A stretch of DNA of 42,767 nucleotides from Roseovarius sp. (GCA_002720475.1 PBIL01000004.1:137834-180600); one strand, 5' to 3'; shown: positions 18,866 through 27,888, counted from the first letter of the stretch. A program made the numbers and translations. Notes: a model not told the origin generated them from the sequence alone.

Positions 18866-20530
18866 ATGGGCGAACGCCTTCTTCACCGCCTGGCCTGGAT
18901 CGTGGCCGCCCTCTGCCTCGCCCCGATCGTCGCGGCGGCGCTCGCCGCCGTGACCGGCGATCTGGAGACCTGGCGCACGGTGCTGGCGACCGTGCTGCCG
19001 CGCTATGCACTCAACACGCTCAAACTGGTGGCGATCGTCGCCATCGGCACGGCGGTCATCGGATCGCTCACCGCCTGGCTGGTCACGGTCTACCGCTTTC
19101 CGGGCGCGCGGCTCTTCGAGGTGGCGCTGGCGCTGCCGCTGGCCTTTCCCGCCTATGTCATGGCCTATGCCTATACCCACATGCTCGACCATCCCGGCCC
19201 GGTGCAGACCGCGCTGCGCGCGCTCACCGGCTGGGGCGCGCGCGACTACTGGTTTCCCGAGGTGCGCAGCCTTGGCGGCGCGGCGGTGATGCTGATCATC
19301 GTGCTCTATCCTTATGTCTACCTGCTGGCGCGCGCTTCGTTCCGGCAGCAATCGGCCAATGCCTTTCTCGTGGCGCGTACGCTCGGACGCTCGCCTGCCT
19401 ACGCGTTCCGGCGGGTGGCGCTGCCCATGGCCCGGCCCGCGATCGCCGGCGGCGTGCTGCTTGCGATCATGGAGACGATCGCGGATTTCGGCACGGTGGC
19501 CTTCTTCAACGTGCAGACATTTGCCACCGGCATCTACCAGGCGTGGTTCAGCCTGGGCGACCGCGCCGCGGCGGCGCAGCTGGCGCTGTGCCTGCTGAGC
19601 TTCGCGCTGCTGCTGGCCGGGCTCGAACGCGCGAGCCGGGGGCGCATGCGCACCGCCGGGCGCGGCGCGCGGTTCGAGACGATGGAGCGGCCCCGCCTTG
19701 CCGGTCTTGCCGCGGCGGCGGCGGTCACGGCCTGCGCCCTGCCGGTGCTTCTGGGCTTTGTCGTGCCGGTGATCATGCTGGGCGCGATGGCGATGGGCTC
19801 GGGGCAGGAACTGCTCTCGCCACGCTATCTGGGGTTCATGTCGAACTCGCTTTTGCTGGCTGCGGTGGCCTCGGTGCTGACCGTCCTCGGTGCGATTCTC
19901 GTGGGATTTCGCGCGCGCACGCGTCCGGGCCGGGCCTCGCGCTGGCTGGTGCTGGGCGCGGGACTGGGCTATGCCGTGCCCGGTGGCGTGATCGCGGTCG
20001 GGCTGATGGTGCCGATGGCGGCCTTCGACAACGCGCTTGACGCCTTCATGCAGGCGACATTCGGGATTCGCACCGGGCTTCTCATCACCGGCTCGATCTG
20101 GCTCATGGTGCTGGCCTATGTGGTCCGCTTCATGGCCGCGGCCCTCAATGCCTATGACAGCGGCATGGCGACGGTGCCGCTGCATCTCGACGCGATCGGG
20201 CGCTCGCTCGGGCAGCCGGGGCCGCGGCTTCTGGCGCGGGTGCATCTGCCGGTGGCGCGCGCCTCGGTACTGACCGCGCTTCTGATCGTGTTCGTGGACG
20301 TGATGAAGGAATTGCCCGCCACGCTCATCCTCCACCCGTTCAACTTCCAGACGCTGGCCGTGCAGGCCCACCGGCTGGCCGCCGACGAACGTCTGGCCGA
20401 GGCGGCGGTGCCGTCGCTGGTGCTGGTGGCCTTCGGCCTCGTGCCGGTGCTGATCCTGTGCCGGACCTTGGGGCGCGAGGGGCGCGCGCAGCGCGCGGCG
20501 CGGCTCGGGGCCGCGCTCTCGGCGGGTTGA
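18866..20530 (+). CDS. Fused Fe(3+)-type ABC transporter permease
   Basis: The 554-residue inner-membrane protein carries two binding-protein-dependent permease domains of about 6 helices each, as in FbpB/FutB. EAA-type loops occur in each half (ARTLGRSPAYAFRRVALPMARP and GRSLGQPGPRLLARVHLPVARA, each followed by a helix). The C-terminal motif FVDVMKELPATLIL is typical of ferric-iron permeases. No substrate-binding protein or ATPase is adjacent, so its partners are elsewhere. I chose the ATG at 18866, with GGAG upstream. It begins a transcription unit after the flagellar set. Confidence 0.9.
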   Translation: MGERLLHRLAWIVAALCLAPIVAAALAAVTGDLETWRTVLATVLPRYALNTLKLVAIVAIGTAVIGSLTAWLVTVYRFPGARLFEVALALPLAFPAYVMAYAYTHMLDHPGPVQTALRALTGWGARDYWFPEVRSLGGAAVMLIIVLYPYVYLLARASFRQQSANAFLVARTLGRSPAYAFRRVALPMARPAIAGGVLLAIMETIADFGTVAFFNVQTFATGIYQAWFSLGDRAAAAQLALCLLSFALLLAGLERASRGRMRTAGRGARFETMERPRLAGLAAAAAVTACALPVLLGFVVPVIMLGAMAMGSGQELLSPRYLGFMSNSLLLAAVASVLTVLGAILVGFRARTRPGRASRWLVLGAGLGYAVPGGVIAVGLMVPMAAFDNALDAFMQATFGIRTGLLITGSIWLMVLAYVVRFMAAALNAYDSGMATVPLHLDAIGRSLGQPGPRLLARVHLPVARASVLTALLIVFVDVMKELPATLILHPFNFQTLAVQAHRLAADERLAEAAVPSLVLVAFGLVPVLILCRTLGREGRAQRAARLGAALSAG

Positions 20531-20545
20531 TCCCGGCTATCCCGG

Positions 20546-21151
20546 CTACTGGCCGGGCCGACGCAGGCTGAATTTCTCGCGGATCACGGCATAATCCTGA
20601 TAGCCGAGCCGTGAGAGCGGGTTGAACCGCGTCACGTCGAAAACCCCGTCCACGAGACAGTCGTCGCGCAGATGCACGCCCGTGACCTCGCCGAAGACGA
20701 CGAAATTCGCCGCGCCGGGCAGTCTCACGATCCGCGTCAGGCGGCATTCGAGCGCGGCGGGCGCGGCGGCCACGCGCGCGCAGGCGATGGTCTCGCAGTC
20801 GGCCTTCTCGAGCCCGGCATCGGCGAATTCGTCCACCTCGCGCCCCCAGTCGCCCGAGGTTCGGTTCATCGCGTCGGTCAGGGCCGCGCTGACGATGTTG
20901 ACGCAGAAGACGCCGGTCTCTCGGATATTGGCCACGCTGTCCTTGGTGTCGCCCCGGTCCGCCTTGGCCGAGGTGGAGGCGAACATCACCTGCGGCGGCA
21001 CATAGGCCACGGCGTTGAAGAAGGAATAGGGCGCGAGATTGTCGCGCCCGTCCGCCCCGCGAGAGGAAATCCAGCCGATGGGCCGGGGTGTCACCACCGC
21101 GTTGAACGGGTTGTGCGGCAGGCCGTGGCCGTCCTCGGGGCGATAGAACAT
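20546..21151 (-). CDS. Flavin reductase family protein
   Basis: The 201-residue FMN-binding split-barrel protein has NPFNAVVTPRPIGWISS, NLAPYSFFNAVAYVPPQVMF and KDSVANIRETGVFCVN, which are the FMN phosphate and isoalloxazine-contacting segments of this family. It may supply reduced flavin to a monooxygenase or act alone on a small substrate; no partner is adjacent. GGGAGAG precedes the ATG. It is convergent with the permease gene and divergent from the GNAT gene. Confidence 0.88.
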   Translation of the reverse strand: MFYRPEDGHGLPHNPFNAVVTPRPIGWISSRGADGRDNLAPYSFFNAVAYVPPQVMFASTSAKADRGDTKDSVANIRETGVFCVNIVSAALTDAMNRTSGDWGREVDEFADAGLEKADCETIACARVAAAPAALECRLTRIVRLPGAANFVVFGEVTGVHLRDDCLVDGVFDVTRFNPLSRLGYQDYAVIREKFSLRRPGQ

Positions 21152-21242
21152 GGATCTCTCCCTGGGCGTCTCCGGTTTGTGCCAGAGCTATCGCCGTGCT
21201 AGGCGCTTGGCCAGTCGAATCTCGGGAGGACGCGGGCGCGCC

Positions 21243-21725
21243 ATGGTCGATTTGCGGCAGGAAGGGCCTGCGGATTACTGGGAGGTGGAGGCGCTTTACG
21301 ACCTCTGTTTCGCACCGGGGCGCGAGGCGCTCTCGTCCTACCGGTTGCGCGACGGGGTGAATCCGGTGGCCGGGCTCTGCCTTGTCGCGCGCGAGGACGG
21401 GATCGTGTCCGGCGCGATCCGCTACTGGCCGGTGCGCATCGGCGCGGCGGCGGCGCTGCTTCTGGGGCCGGTCGCCGTCCATCCCACCCATCAGGGCGAG
21501 GGGCTGGGGGCCTGGCTCATCCGCGAGAGCCTCGAGCGCGCGCGCGCCCTCGGCTGGACGCGGGTGATGCTGGTGGGCGATGCGCCCTATTACGGGCGCT
21601 TTGGCTTTGCCCGGCTCGACGGGGTCGAGATGCCGCCGCCCACCAACCCGGCGCGGGTGCTGGGGCTGCCGCTCGTGCCCGGTGCCTGGGACGGGATCGC
21701 GGGGCCGGTGACGCGGGCGGCTTGA
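21243..21725 (+). CDS. GNAT family N-acetyltransferase (YhbS-like)
   Basis: The 160-residue acetyltransferase has acetyl-CoA binding motif A, LGPVAVHPTHQGEGLGAWL, and the C-terminal MLVGDAPYYGRFGF segment of YhbS-type proteins. The substrate is unknown. I chose the ATG at 21243 because an earlier in-frame ATG at 21150 lies inside the divergent flavin reductase start region. GGGAGGA lies upstream. Confidence 0.9.
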   Translation: MVDLRQEGPADYWEVEALYDLCFAPGREALSSYRLRDGVNPVAGLCLVAREDGIVSGAIRYWPVRIGAAAALLLGPVAVHPTHQGEGLGAWLIRESLERARALGWTRVMLVGDAPYYGRFGFARLDGVEMPPPTNPARVLGLPLVPGAWDGIAGPVTRAA

Positions 21726-21776
21726 AATCGCGCGCGCGCACGGTCATCTCTGACAGGACGGGGCGGGGGAGCGGCG

Positions 21777-22547
21777 ATGGAATTACTGGGCAGACCGCCC
21801 GACAGGGCAAGCTTCGAGACGCGGCTCGACGCGCTCGTGGCGCGCAATGCGCGGGCGAGCGGCGGCGTGATCGAGGTGCTGAACCTCATCGGCACGCAGG
21901 CCGAGGGCCTGCTTGACCGGCTTCCGCCCGCAGCGCGCGCGCGCATCGCCACGGCGACCGAACGCGCGCTGCATCACGCGGCCGAGGCGGCGCATGGCAC
22001 GCGCGCCTCGGTCCCGGACCTGCCGGGCTGGCGCGCGCGGCTTCTGACCACGGCGATGGGGGCGGCGGGGGGCATGGGCGGGCTGCCCACGGCGCTCGCG
22101 GAATTGCCGGTGACGGTGACGGTGCTGATGCGCGCCATCCAGGACGTGGCCGCCGAGCACGGCTTCGATCCGGCCGAGCCCGGGGTGCGCTTCGATTCCA
22201 TCGAGGTCTTCGGCAGCGCGGGGCCGCTGGCCGCCGATGACGGTGCCAATCTCGGGCTGATCGGTACGCGGGTGACGCTCACCGGCGGCGCTCTGCGGGC
22301 GCTGATCGCCCGGGTGGCGCCGCGCCTGGCCACGGTCCTGGGTCAGAAGCTTGCGGCGCAGACCGTGCCGGTCCTTGGCGCCGCGGCGGGGGCGGCCACC
22401 AACTATGCCTACACCCGCTACTATCAGGACATGGCGCATGTCCATTTCGGCCTGCGGCGTCTGGCCATCGAGGCGGATCGCGACATGGGGGAGATGGTCG
22501 TGCTCTTCCGCGAACGTGCGGGGGAGGGGCGCGTGACGCGGGGATAG
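21777..22547 (+). CDS. EcsC family protein
   Basis: The 256-residue protein fits the EcsC family, with an amphipathic Ala/Gly-rich core (MGAAGGMGGLPTALAELPVT), IQDVAAEHGFDP and a C-terminal ATNYAYTRYYQDMAHVHFGL segment. EcsC proteins are membrane-associated and of unclear function; the Bacillus name comes from an ABC-transporter locus. It follows the GNAT gene by 51 bases and precedes repeat copy 2. Confidence 0.85.
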   Translation: MELLGRPPDRASFETRLDALVARNARASGGVIEVLNLIGTQAEGLLDRLPPAARARIATATERALHHAAEAAHGTRASVPDLPGWRARLLTTAMGAAGGMGGLPTALAELPVTVTVLMRAIQDVAAEHGFDPAEPGVRFDSIEVFGSAGPLAADDGANLGLIGTRVTLTGGALRALIARVAPRLATVLGQKLAAQTVPVLGAAAGAATNYAYTRYYQDMAHVHFGLRRLAIEADRDMGEMVVLFRERAGEGRVTRG

Positions 22548-22553
22548 ATCGGC

Positions 22554-22619
22554 GTCATCCTCCGGCTTGCCCGGAGGATCTGCCCGTCAAGAGATCCTCG
22601 GGTCAGGCCCGAGGATGAC
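22554..22619. repeat. Dispersed two-hairpin palindromic repeat, copy 2
   Basis: The element is bounded by GTCATCC and GGATGAC. Stem 1 is ATCCTCCGG/CCGGAGGAT (22557-22565 with 22571-22579). Stem 2 is ATCCTCGGG/CCCGAGGAT (22594-22602 with 22608-22616). The plan and linker (CAAGAGA) match copy 1 at 4577-4641. Base changes in one arm are matched in the other, which suggests selection on the folded structure. It lies between convergent ecsC-like and patB-like genes. Confidence 0.75.
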
Positions 22620-22629
22620 CGGGGAAACC

Positions 22630-23799
22630 CTACTGCAAATCCGCGAAAGCGTCCTGAAGCCGCGCCACCGCCTCGGCCACCCGCGCGCGCGGCGTGGCGA
22701 TGTTGAAGCGCAGGAAATCCTCGCCGCCAGTGCCGAAGCTGGGGCCGTGATTGACGCAGATCCGCGCCTCGCGCTCCACCCTGCGGGTGAACTCGGCCCG
22801 CTCCATGCCGGTGCCCGAGAAATCCACCCAGGCGAGATAGGTCGCCTCGAGCGGCATGGAGGCCAGCCCGGGGATCGCGTTCACCCCCGCGTCGAAAAGC
22901 GCGCGATTGCCGTCGAGATAGGCGCAGAGCGCATCGACCCAGGCCGCCCCCTCCGGCGAATAGGCCGCCTCGGCCATCACGAGGCCGAAGGAATTGGGCG
23001 ATATCCCGAGCGCCGCCATCCGCGCGGCGAAACGCGCGCGCAGGCCGTCATCATGGAGGATCACATTGCCGGTATGGCCACCGGCAAGGTTGAAGGTCTT
23101 GGTGGTGGCGGTCATCATCACCAGCCGGTCCGCGATCCCGTCGATCAGCGCCATCGGGACGTGGCGCTGGCCGGGCATCAGAAGGTCATGGTGGATCTCG
23201 TCCGAGACAAGGATCAGGTCGTGGCGGCGGGCAAACGCGGCCACGCCTTCGAGCTCGGCCCGCGTCCAGACCCGCCCGCCGGGATTGTGCGGCGAGCACA
23301 GGATCACCATGCGCTCGGCCCCGGTCATCAGCCCGTCACAGGCGTCGAAATCCATCTCGTAGCGGCCCGCGTTGTTCACCAGCGGGCATTCGCGCACCTC
23401 GCGCCCGGCCGCGCGGATCACGCGGGCAAAGGCATGGTAGACCGGGGTGAAGAGCACCACCGCATCGCCCGGTTCGGTAAAGGCATCGACGCAGAGCCCG
23501 GTGCCGTTGACAAGGCCGTGGGTGGTAAAGATCGCCTCCGGCTCCACCTCCCAGCCGTGGCGCGTCTGCATCCACCACCCGATCGCGGCGCGATAGCCCG
23601 CATCGTCGCCGTAATAGCCGTAGATCCCGTGATCGGTCATCGCGCGCAGCGCCGCGCTCACGCAGGCGGGCGGGCGGAAATCCATGTCGGCCACCCACAT
23701 GGCGATCCCGTCCTCGGGCGAGACGCCGTATTTCGCCTCCATCATGTCCCATTTGTCCGAATGGGTGCCGCGCCGGTCGATGATCTCGTCGAAATTCAT
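22630..23799 (-). CDS. PatB/MalY-type aminotransferase (cystathionine beta-lyase-like)
   Basis: The 389-residue fold-type I PLP enzyme starts with NFDEIIDRRGTHSDKWD, as in PatB C-S lyases. It has VADMDFRPP, ILCSPHNPGGRVW, the SDEIHHDLL aspartate segment and the PLP Lys in TTKTFNLAG. It probably cleaves cystathionine or another cysteine S-conjugate to pyruvate, ammonia and a thiol. I chose the ATG at 23799 by family alignment. It is divergent from def across about 94 bases. Confidence 0.92.
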   Translation of the reverse strand: MNFDEIIDRRGTHSDKWDMMEAKYGVSPEDGIAMWVADMDFRPPACVSAALRAMTDHGIYGYYGDDAGYRAAIGWWMQTRHGWEVEPEAIFTTHGLVNGTGLCVDAFTEPGDAVVLFTPVYHAFARVIRAAGREVRECPLVNNAGRYEMDFDACDGLMTGAERMVILCSPHNPGGRVWTRAELEGVAAFARRHDLILVSDEIHHDLLMPGQRHVPMALIDGIADRLVMMTATTKTFNLAGGHTGNVILHDDGLRARFAARMAALGISPNSFGLVMAEAAYSPEGAAWVDALCAYLDGNRALFDAGVNAIPGLASMPLEATYLAWVDFSGTGMERAEFTRRVEREARICVNHGPSFGTGGEDFLRFNIATPRARVAEAVARLQDAFADLQ

Positions 23800-23893
23800 G
23801 GGGGTCTCCTGCCGTTTCCCGGCGCAGGCTAGCCGAACCCACGCCGGGCGCAACCCCGTTGCGCGCGCCCTGCCGATCGCCTAAATCAGCGCC

Positions 23894-24412
23894 ATGAAAC
23901 GGCCCATCCTCATCCACCCCGATCCGCGGCTCAAGAAGGTCTGCGCGCCGGTGACAGAGATCACCGACGATCTGCGCCGCCTGGCCGCCGACATGCTGGA
24001 GACCATGTATGACGCGCCCGGCATCGGGCTTGCCGCGCCGCAGGTCGGCGTGCTCTCGCGGCTGATCGTGCTCGATTGCGTCAAGGGCGAGGGAGAGGCA
24101 CCGCGCCCCATCGTGATGATCAATCCCGAGGTGGTGGCAGCCTCCGACGAGACGAACACCTATGAGGAAGGGTGCCTGTCGATCCCCGAGCAATATGCCG
24201 AGGTGACGCGGCCCGCGGAGGTCGAGGTGCGCTGGACAGATCCCGAGGGGGCCGAGCGGCGCGAGGGGTTCGGCGGGCTCTGGGCCACCTGCGTTCAGCA
24301 TGAGATCGACCACCTGAACGGCAGGCTCTTCATCGATTATCTGGGCGCGATGCGCCGTCAGCTCATCACCCGCCGCATGGTCAAGCTCAAGCGCGAGCAG
24401 GCCCGCGCGTGA
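23894..24412 (+). CDS. def: Peptide deformylase
   Basis: The 172-residue enzyme removes the N-formyl group from new proteins. All three motifs are intact: GIGLAAPQVG (43-52), EGCLS (92-96, metal ligand C94) and HEIDH (136-140, metal ligands H136 and H140 with catalytic E137). Its stop overlaps the GTG start of the next paralogue by 4 bases (GTGA), and fmt follows, so formylation and deformylation genes form one operon. There is no clear Shine-Dalgarno sequence before the ATG. Confidence 0.97.
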   Translation: MKRPILIHPDPRLKKVCAPVTEITDDLRRLAADMLETMYDAPGIGLAAPQVGVLSRLIVLDCVKGEGEAPRPIVMINPEVVAASDETNTYEEGCLSIPEQYAEVTRPAEVEVRWTDPEGAERREGFGGLWATCVQHEIDHLNGRLFIDYLGAMRRQLITRRMVKLKREQARA

Positions 24413-24897
24413 GGGCGCTGCTGCGCTGGCCCGACGCGCGGCTGCGCCCCCCCGCCGCGCCGGTCGCGGGCGTGACCGACGAGACCCGCGCGCTCTGGGA
24501 GGAAATGATCGCGGTGATGGAGGCGATGCCGGGCGTGGGGCTTGCCGCGCCGCAGCTCGGCGTGATGCAGCGGCTGGCCGTTGTGGATGCGAGCCGCGCG
24601 CGCGGCCAGGCCGTCCGCATGGCCAATCCCGAGATCCTGCACGCAAGCGTCGATCTGCGCCCCCACGAGGAGGCGAGCCCCTGCCTGCCCGGCGTCTCGG
24701 CGGTCATCACCCGGCCCCGCGCCGTCACGGTGCGGTTTCTCGATGCCGAGGGCACTGTGACGGAGCGCGATTTCGTGGGCCTCTGGGCGACGAGCGTGCA
24801 GCACCAGATCGACCATCTGGAGGGACGGATGTATTTCGACCGGCTGGGACGGGTGAAGCGCGACATGCTCCTGCGGCGCGCGCGCAAACGGGCCTGA
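24409..24897 (+). CDS. Degenerate peptide deformylase paralogue
   Basis: The 162-residue protein aligns with the preceding Def and keeps [10 protein letters not shown] (42-51). However, the EGCLS region reads EEASPCLPG, so the metal-ligand Cys position is Ser90 with a Cys two residues on (Cys92), and HEIDH is HQIDH (132-136), replacing the catalytic Glu by Gln133. Both metal His residues remain. Known deformylases need that Glu, so this is probably inactive or altered. I recall similar HQIDH paralogues in other Rhodobacteraceae. The GTG start overlaps def, and fmt follows after 58 bases. Confidence 0.88.
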   Translation: MRALLRWPDARLRPPAAPVAGVTDETRALWEEMIAVMEAMPGVGLAAPQLGVMQRLAVVDASRARGQAVRMANPEILHASVDLRPHEEASPCLPGVSAVITRPRAVTVRFLDAEGTVTERDFVGLWATSVQHQIDHLEGRMYFDRLGRVKRDMLLRRARKRA

Positions 24898-24925
24898 GGG
24901 CGCTGCCTGCGGCGCGGCCGCGTTC

Positions 24926-24947
24926 GAGTATTTTTGGAACGATGAAG
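24926..24947 (+). repeat. GAGTATTT-type short intergenic motif, copy 1
   Basis: GAGTATTTTTGGAACGATGAAG lies (22 bases, of which the core is GAGTATTT..TGGAAC..TGAA) just before the fmt ribosome site. A near copy is at 31114-31134 before hrpB. An AT-rich, oriented motif shared by two unrelated gene leaders suggests a regulatory or transcript-processing element. Confidence 0.5.
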
Positions 24948-24955
24948 GGGGAGCG

Positions 24956-25864
24956 ATGCGCGTGATCTTCATGGGAACGCCCGAGTTCTCGGTGCCGGTG
25001 CTCGAGGCGCTTGTCGCGGCCGGGCACGAGATTGCCGCCGTCTACTGCCAGCCGCCGCGCCCGGCGGGACGCGGCAAGAAGGACCGGCCGAGCCCGGTGC
25101 AGGCGCGCGCCGAGGCATTGGGCCTGCCGGTGCGCCACCCGGCAAGCCTGAAGGGGGAAGCGGAACAGGCGGCCTTCGCGGCGCTCGATGCCGATGTGGC
25201 GGTGGTGGTGGCCTACGGGCTGATCCTGCCACAGGCGGTGCTCGACACGCCGCGCCTGGGCTGCCTCAACATCCATGCCTCGCTCCTGCCGCGCTGGCGC
25301 GGGGCCGCGCCCATCCACCGCGCGATCATGGCGGGCGATGAAGAGACGGGCGTGTGCATCATGCGGATGGAAGCCGGGCTCGATACCGGGCCGGTTCTCC
25401 TGCGCGAGGCGGTGGCGATCGGCGCGGAAGAGACGACGGGCCGCCTGCACGACAGGCTCTCGGCCCTGGGCGCGCGGCTCATCGTCGCGGCGCTGGCGCG
25501 CCTGCCCGATCTGACACCCGAGCCGCAGCCCGGGACGGGTGTCACCTATGCCGCCAAGATCGACAAGGCCGAGGCGTGGATAGACTGGACGCGCCCCGCG
25601 CCGGAGGTGGACCGGCAGATCCGCGGCCTTTCGCCCTTTCCCGGTGCCTGGTTCGAGATGCAGGGCGCGCGGATCAAGGTGCTGGCCTCGCGCCTGGGCG
25701 AGGGCGCGGGCGCGCCGGGCGAGGTGCTCGACACCGCGCCCACCGTGGCCTGCGGCACGGGCGCGGTGCGGCTTTTGCGCTTGCAACGCGCGGGCCGCGC
25801 GGCGCAGGATGGACCCGAGTTCCTGCGCGGCACGCCGCTTGCGCCGGGCACAAGACTGGGGTGA
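24956..25864 (+). CDS. fmt: Methionyl-tRNA formyltransferase
   Basis: The 302-residue enzyme formylates initiator Met-tRNA with 10-formyl-THF. It has [19 protein letters not shown] at the N-terminus, the folate-site segment [20 protein letters not shown], and the LDTGPVLL and [15 protein letters not shown] stretches of the linker and C-terminal domain. AGGGGGAG precedes the ATG at 24956. It lies downstream of def and its paralogue, and four bases before a small membrane protein gene. Confidence 0.97.
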   Translation: MRVIFMGTPEFSVPVLEALVAAGHEIAAVYCQPPRPAGRGKKDRPSPVQARAEALGLPVRHPASLKGEAEQAAFAALDADVAVVVAYGLILPQAVLDTPRLGCLNIHASLLPRWRGAAPIHRAIMAGDEETGVCIMRMEAGLDTGPVLLREAVAIGAEETTGRLHDRLSALGARLIVAALARLPDLTPEPQPGTGVTYAAKIDKAEAWIDWTRPAPEVDRQIRGLSPFPGAWFEMQGARIKVLASRLGEGAGAPGEVLDTAPTVACGTGAVRLLRLQRAGRAAQDGPEFLRGTPLAPGTRLG

Positions 25865-25868
25865 GGCG

Positions 25869-26111
25869 ATGTTCCTGCAACTCTTCGGCACGGTGGTGAT
25901 CGCGGGCATCGTGGGCTATGCCAGCGAGAAGAGCGGCTTTACCCGCAACGGCTATGTCCCGTCGATCATCATCTGCGTGGGCGGGGCGTTCCTGTTCTAT
26001 TTCATCCGCATCATGTTCGGCATCCGCTTCGGCGCGCCGGGGCTGGATGCGATCCTCTCCTCGGTCGGCGCGCTCGTCATCGTGCCCACCCACTGGCGCA
26101 GGCGAAGGTGA
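25869..26111 (+). CDS. Small membrane protein of unknown function
   Basis: The 80-residue protein has three hydrophobic segments (about residues 4-17, 30-47 and 59-72) and a basic tail (THWRRRR). The ATG at 25869 lies 4 bases after the fmt stop, with TGAGGCG upstream, and the next small membrane protein starts 3 bases after its stop, so it is in the fmt transcript. Layout and size recall GlsB/YeaQ-type proteins, but I do not recognise the family firmly. Confidence 0.7.
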   Translation: MFLQLFGTVVIAGIVGYASEKSGFTRNGYVPSIIICVGGAFLFYFIRIMFGIRFGAPGLDAILSSVGALVIVPTHWRRRR

Positions 26112-26114
26112 GCC

Positions 26115-26354
26115 ATGAGCATCGTCTATCTGATCATCGTGGGGGCGGCGGCGGGGTTTCTCGCCACCCGTCTCATGGGGGTGCAGGCGGGGGTTGTGCC
26201 CACCGTCCTCATCGGCATTGGCGGGGCGCTCATCGGCGGGATGCTGATCCGCGTGATCCTGACGGTGACGGGGCTTCTTGGCGGGCTCATCGGCGCGGTC
26301 ATCGGCGCGGCCGTTCTCATCTGGCTCTACCGGGTGTATCTCGAGCGGCGTTGA
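26115..26354 (+). CDS. GlsB/YeaQ/YmgE-type small membrane protein
   Basis: The 79-residue protein is nearly all membrane: IVYLIIVGAAAGFLATRLMG, VPTVLIGIGGALIGGMLI and LIGAVIGAAVLIWLY, ending in a basic YLERR tail. Gly-rich triple-helix proteins of this size match the transglycosylase-associated (GlsB/YeaQ/YmgE) family, linked to stress responses. It ends the fmt unit and is convergent with rnhA. Confidence 0.78.
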   Translation: MSIVYLIIVGAAAGFLATRLMGVQAGVVPTVLIGIGGALIGGMLIRVILTVTGLLGGLIGAVIGAAVLIWLYRVYLERR

Positions 26355-26358
26355 GCCG

Positions 26359-26823
26359 TCACCGCCTGTCCGGCTTGAAGGGGGCCATGCCCGCGCGGGC
26401 CAGCTCGTCGGCCCGCTCGTTCTCGGGGTGGCCGGCATGGCCGCGGACCCATTCCCATGTCACCGAATGGCGCGCCTGCGCCGCGTCCAGCCGCTGCCAC
26501 AGATCGGCATTCTTCACCGGTTTCCTCGCGGCGGTCTTCCAGCCGTTGCGCTTCCAGCCCTGGAGCCAGGAGGTCACGCCGTTCTTCACATAGGCGCTGT
26601 CGGTGACGATGGTGATGGCCGAGGGCTTCGCCAGCGTCTCGAGCGCCATGATCGCGGCCATGAGCTCCATCCGGTTGTTGGTGGTCTCGGCCTCGCCGCC
26701 ATTGAGCGCGCGCTCCTTCACCAGGCTCTCGCCCGCCTTCGCCTGCAGGAGCACGCCCCAGCCGCCGGGGCCGGGATTGCCCGAACAGGCCCCGTCCGTG
26801 TAGGCAACAAGCTCAGCCGCCAT
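26359..26823 (-). CDS. rnhA: Ribonuclease HI
   Basis: The 154-residue enzyme cleaves RNA in RNA-DNA hybrids. The four carboxylates are present: D10 ([12 protein letters not shown]), E53 (RMELMAA), D75 (VTDSAYV) and D139 (ENERADELA). The catalytic-loop His is in RGHAGH. I chose the ATG at 26823 as the family start [11 protein letters not shown]. It overlaps the upstream GST gene by 11 bases. Confidence 0.96.
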   Translation of the reverse strand: MAAELVAYTDGACSGNPGPGGWGVLLQAKAGESLVKERALNGGEAETTNNRMELMAAIMALETLAKPSAITIVTDSAYVKNGVTSWLQGWKRNGWKTAARKPVKNADLWQRLDAAQARHSVTWEWVRGHAGHPENERADELARAGMAPFKPDRR

Positions 26824-27433
26824 CCAGCAGCCCCACATATCCCGGCAGCGCCGCCATGCGCGCGCACCATCGGGTCAGCCGCGCAAACCGCCCCATGTCA
26901 TAGCCGCCCCGCGTCCCCGCCGTATGCGTATAGGCATAGAGCGCGATATCGGCGAGCGTGGGTGCCGCCCCGCAGAACCAGTCCTGCCCGTCGAGCCCCG
27001 CCTCCATCAGTCCGAGGATGCGGTGCCCCTCCTCGAGAAGGGTCGCCATGCGTTCGGGCGTGGCCTCTCCCGCGAGATGCGGATAGGTGGCGAGCGAGGC
27101 GCGCACGGCGACGACCGGCTCGTGACGGTTCTGCTCGAAGAACATCCAGCCAAGCATCCGCGCCTGCGCGAGCGCGCCCTCGGGCATCCAGGCCGTGTCC
27201 GCGCCCAGATACCACAGGATCGCGTTCGATTCGCTCAGGATCGTGCCACAGCCCAGGTGCAGCGCGGGCAGCTTGCCCAAGGGCAGGTGCCCCGCCGCCT
27301 TGGCCTCGGCCAGTTCCGGCGTGTCGGTCTCGATCGGCACATGGGCATAGGGCCGGCCCAGCAGCGCCAGAAGCAGCCGCACCTTGTAGCTGTTGCCCGA
27401 GGAGGGCATGGAATAGAGCGTGAGATCGGTCAT
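26813..27433 (-). CDS. Glutathione S-transferase family protein
   Basis: The 206-residue protein has an N-terminal thioredoxin-like domain ([20 protein letters not shown], the cis-Pro in [10 protein letters not shown], and the ESNAILWYL glutathione-binding segment) and a helical C-terminal domain ([13 protein letters not shown]). The substrate is unknown. The ATG at 27433 overlaps the DUF3429 stop by 4 bases, and the gene overlaps rnhA by 11 bases, giving a compact DUF3429-GST-rnhA unit. Confidence 0.92.
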   Translation of the reverse strand: MTDLTLYSMPSSGNSYKVRLLLALLGRPYAHVPIETDTPELAEAKAAGHLPLGKLPALHLGCGTILSESNAILWYLGADTAWMPEGALAQARMLGWMFFEQNRHEPVVAVRASLATYPHLAGEATPERMATLLEEGHRILGLMEAGLDGQDWFCGAAPTLADIALYAYTHTAGTRGGYDMGRFARLTRWCARMAALPGYVGLLDGG

Positions 27434-27888
27434 CCCCAGGTCACTCCGATGACTAGACAGGCCAGGACAACCGCCGAGAGCGGAAGCCGCAACGCCATCC
27501 ACCACGGCGGCGCAAGCCCCCACAGGGCGAATTGCGCGTCAATGAACAGCAGCCCGGCAAAGCCGAAGATAAGGCTCATCCCCGCCGATTGCGGCCCGCC
27601 CCCGGTCATGAAGAAGGCCCAGAGCGCGGGAATGACCGAGAGCGCGTAGCCGATTGTGGCCAGCGTGCCCTCGGCCCTTGTGGCAAAGCCCCAGAGCACG
27701 CCCGACATGAAGGACAGGATCACCGCGCCGTAGAAGAGCATCACGTAAGGCCCGGCAAAGCGCGGGCCGACGGTCTGCGCCGTCCAGAGCCCGAGATCGG
27801 GGAAAAGCACGGTGAGCGCCCCCCAGAGGAAGGGCAGAAGGCCGGCAAGGCCAAGGATCAGGGGGGCGCGCGGGACGGTCCGGAACAT
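27430..27888 (-). CDS. DUF3429 domain membrane protein
   Basis: The 152-residue protein has about five hydrophobic helices and DUF3429-type segments: PLILGLAGLLPFLWGAL, MLFYGAVILSFMSGVLWGF and GLLFIDAQFALWGLAPPWW. The function is unknown. I chose the ATG at 27888 (MFRTVPRAP), where the hydrophobic protein begins. It leads the operon with GST and rnhA and is divergent from the hemolysin III gene. Confidence 0.82.
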   Translation of the reverse strand: MFRTVPRAPLILGLAGLLPFLWGALTVLFPDLGLWTAQTVGPRFAGPYVMLFYGAVILSFMSGVLWGFATRAEGTLATIGYALSVIPALWAFFMTGGGPQSAGMSLIFGFAGLLFIDAQFALWGLAPPWWMALRLPLSAVVLACLVIGVTWG

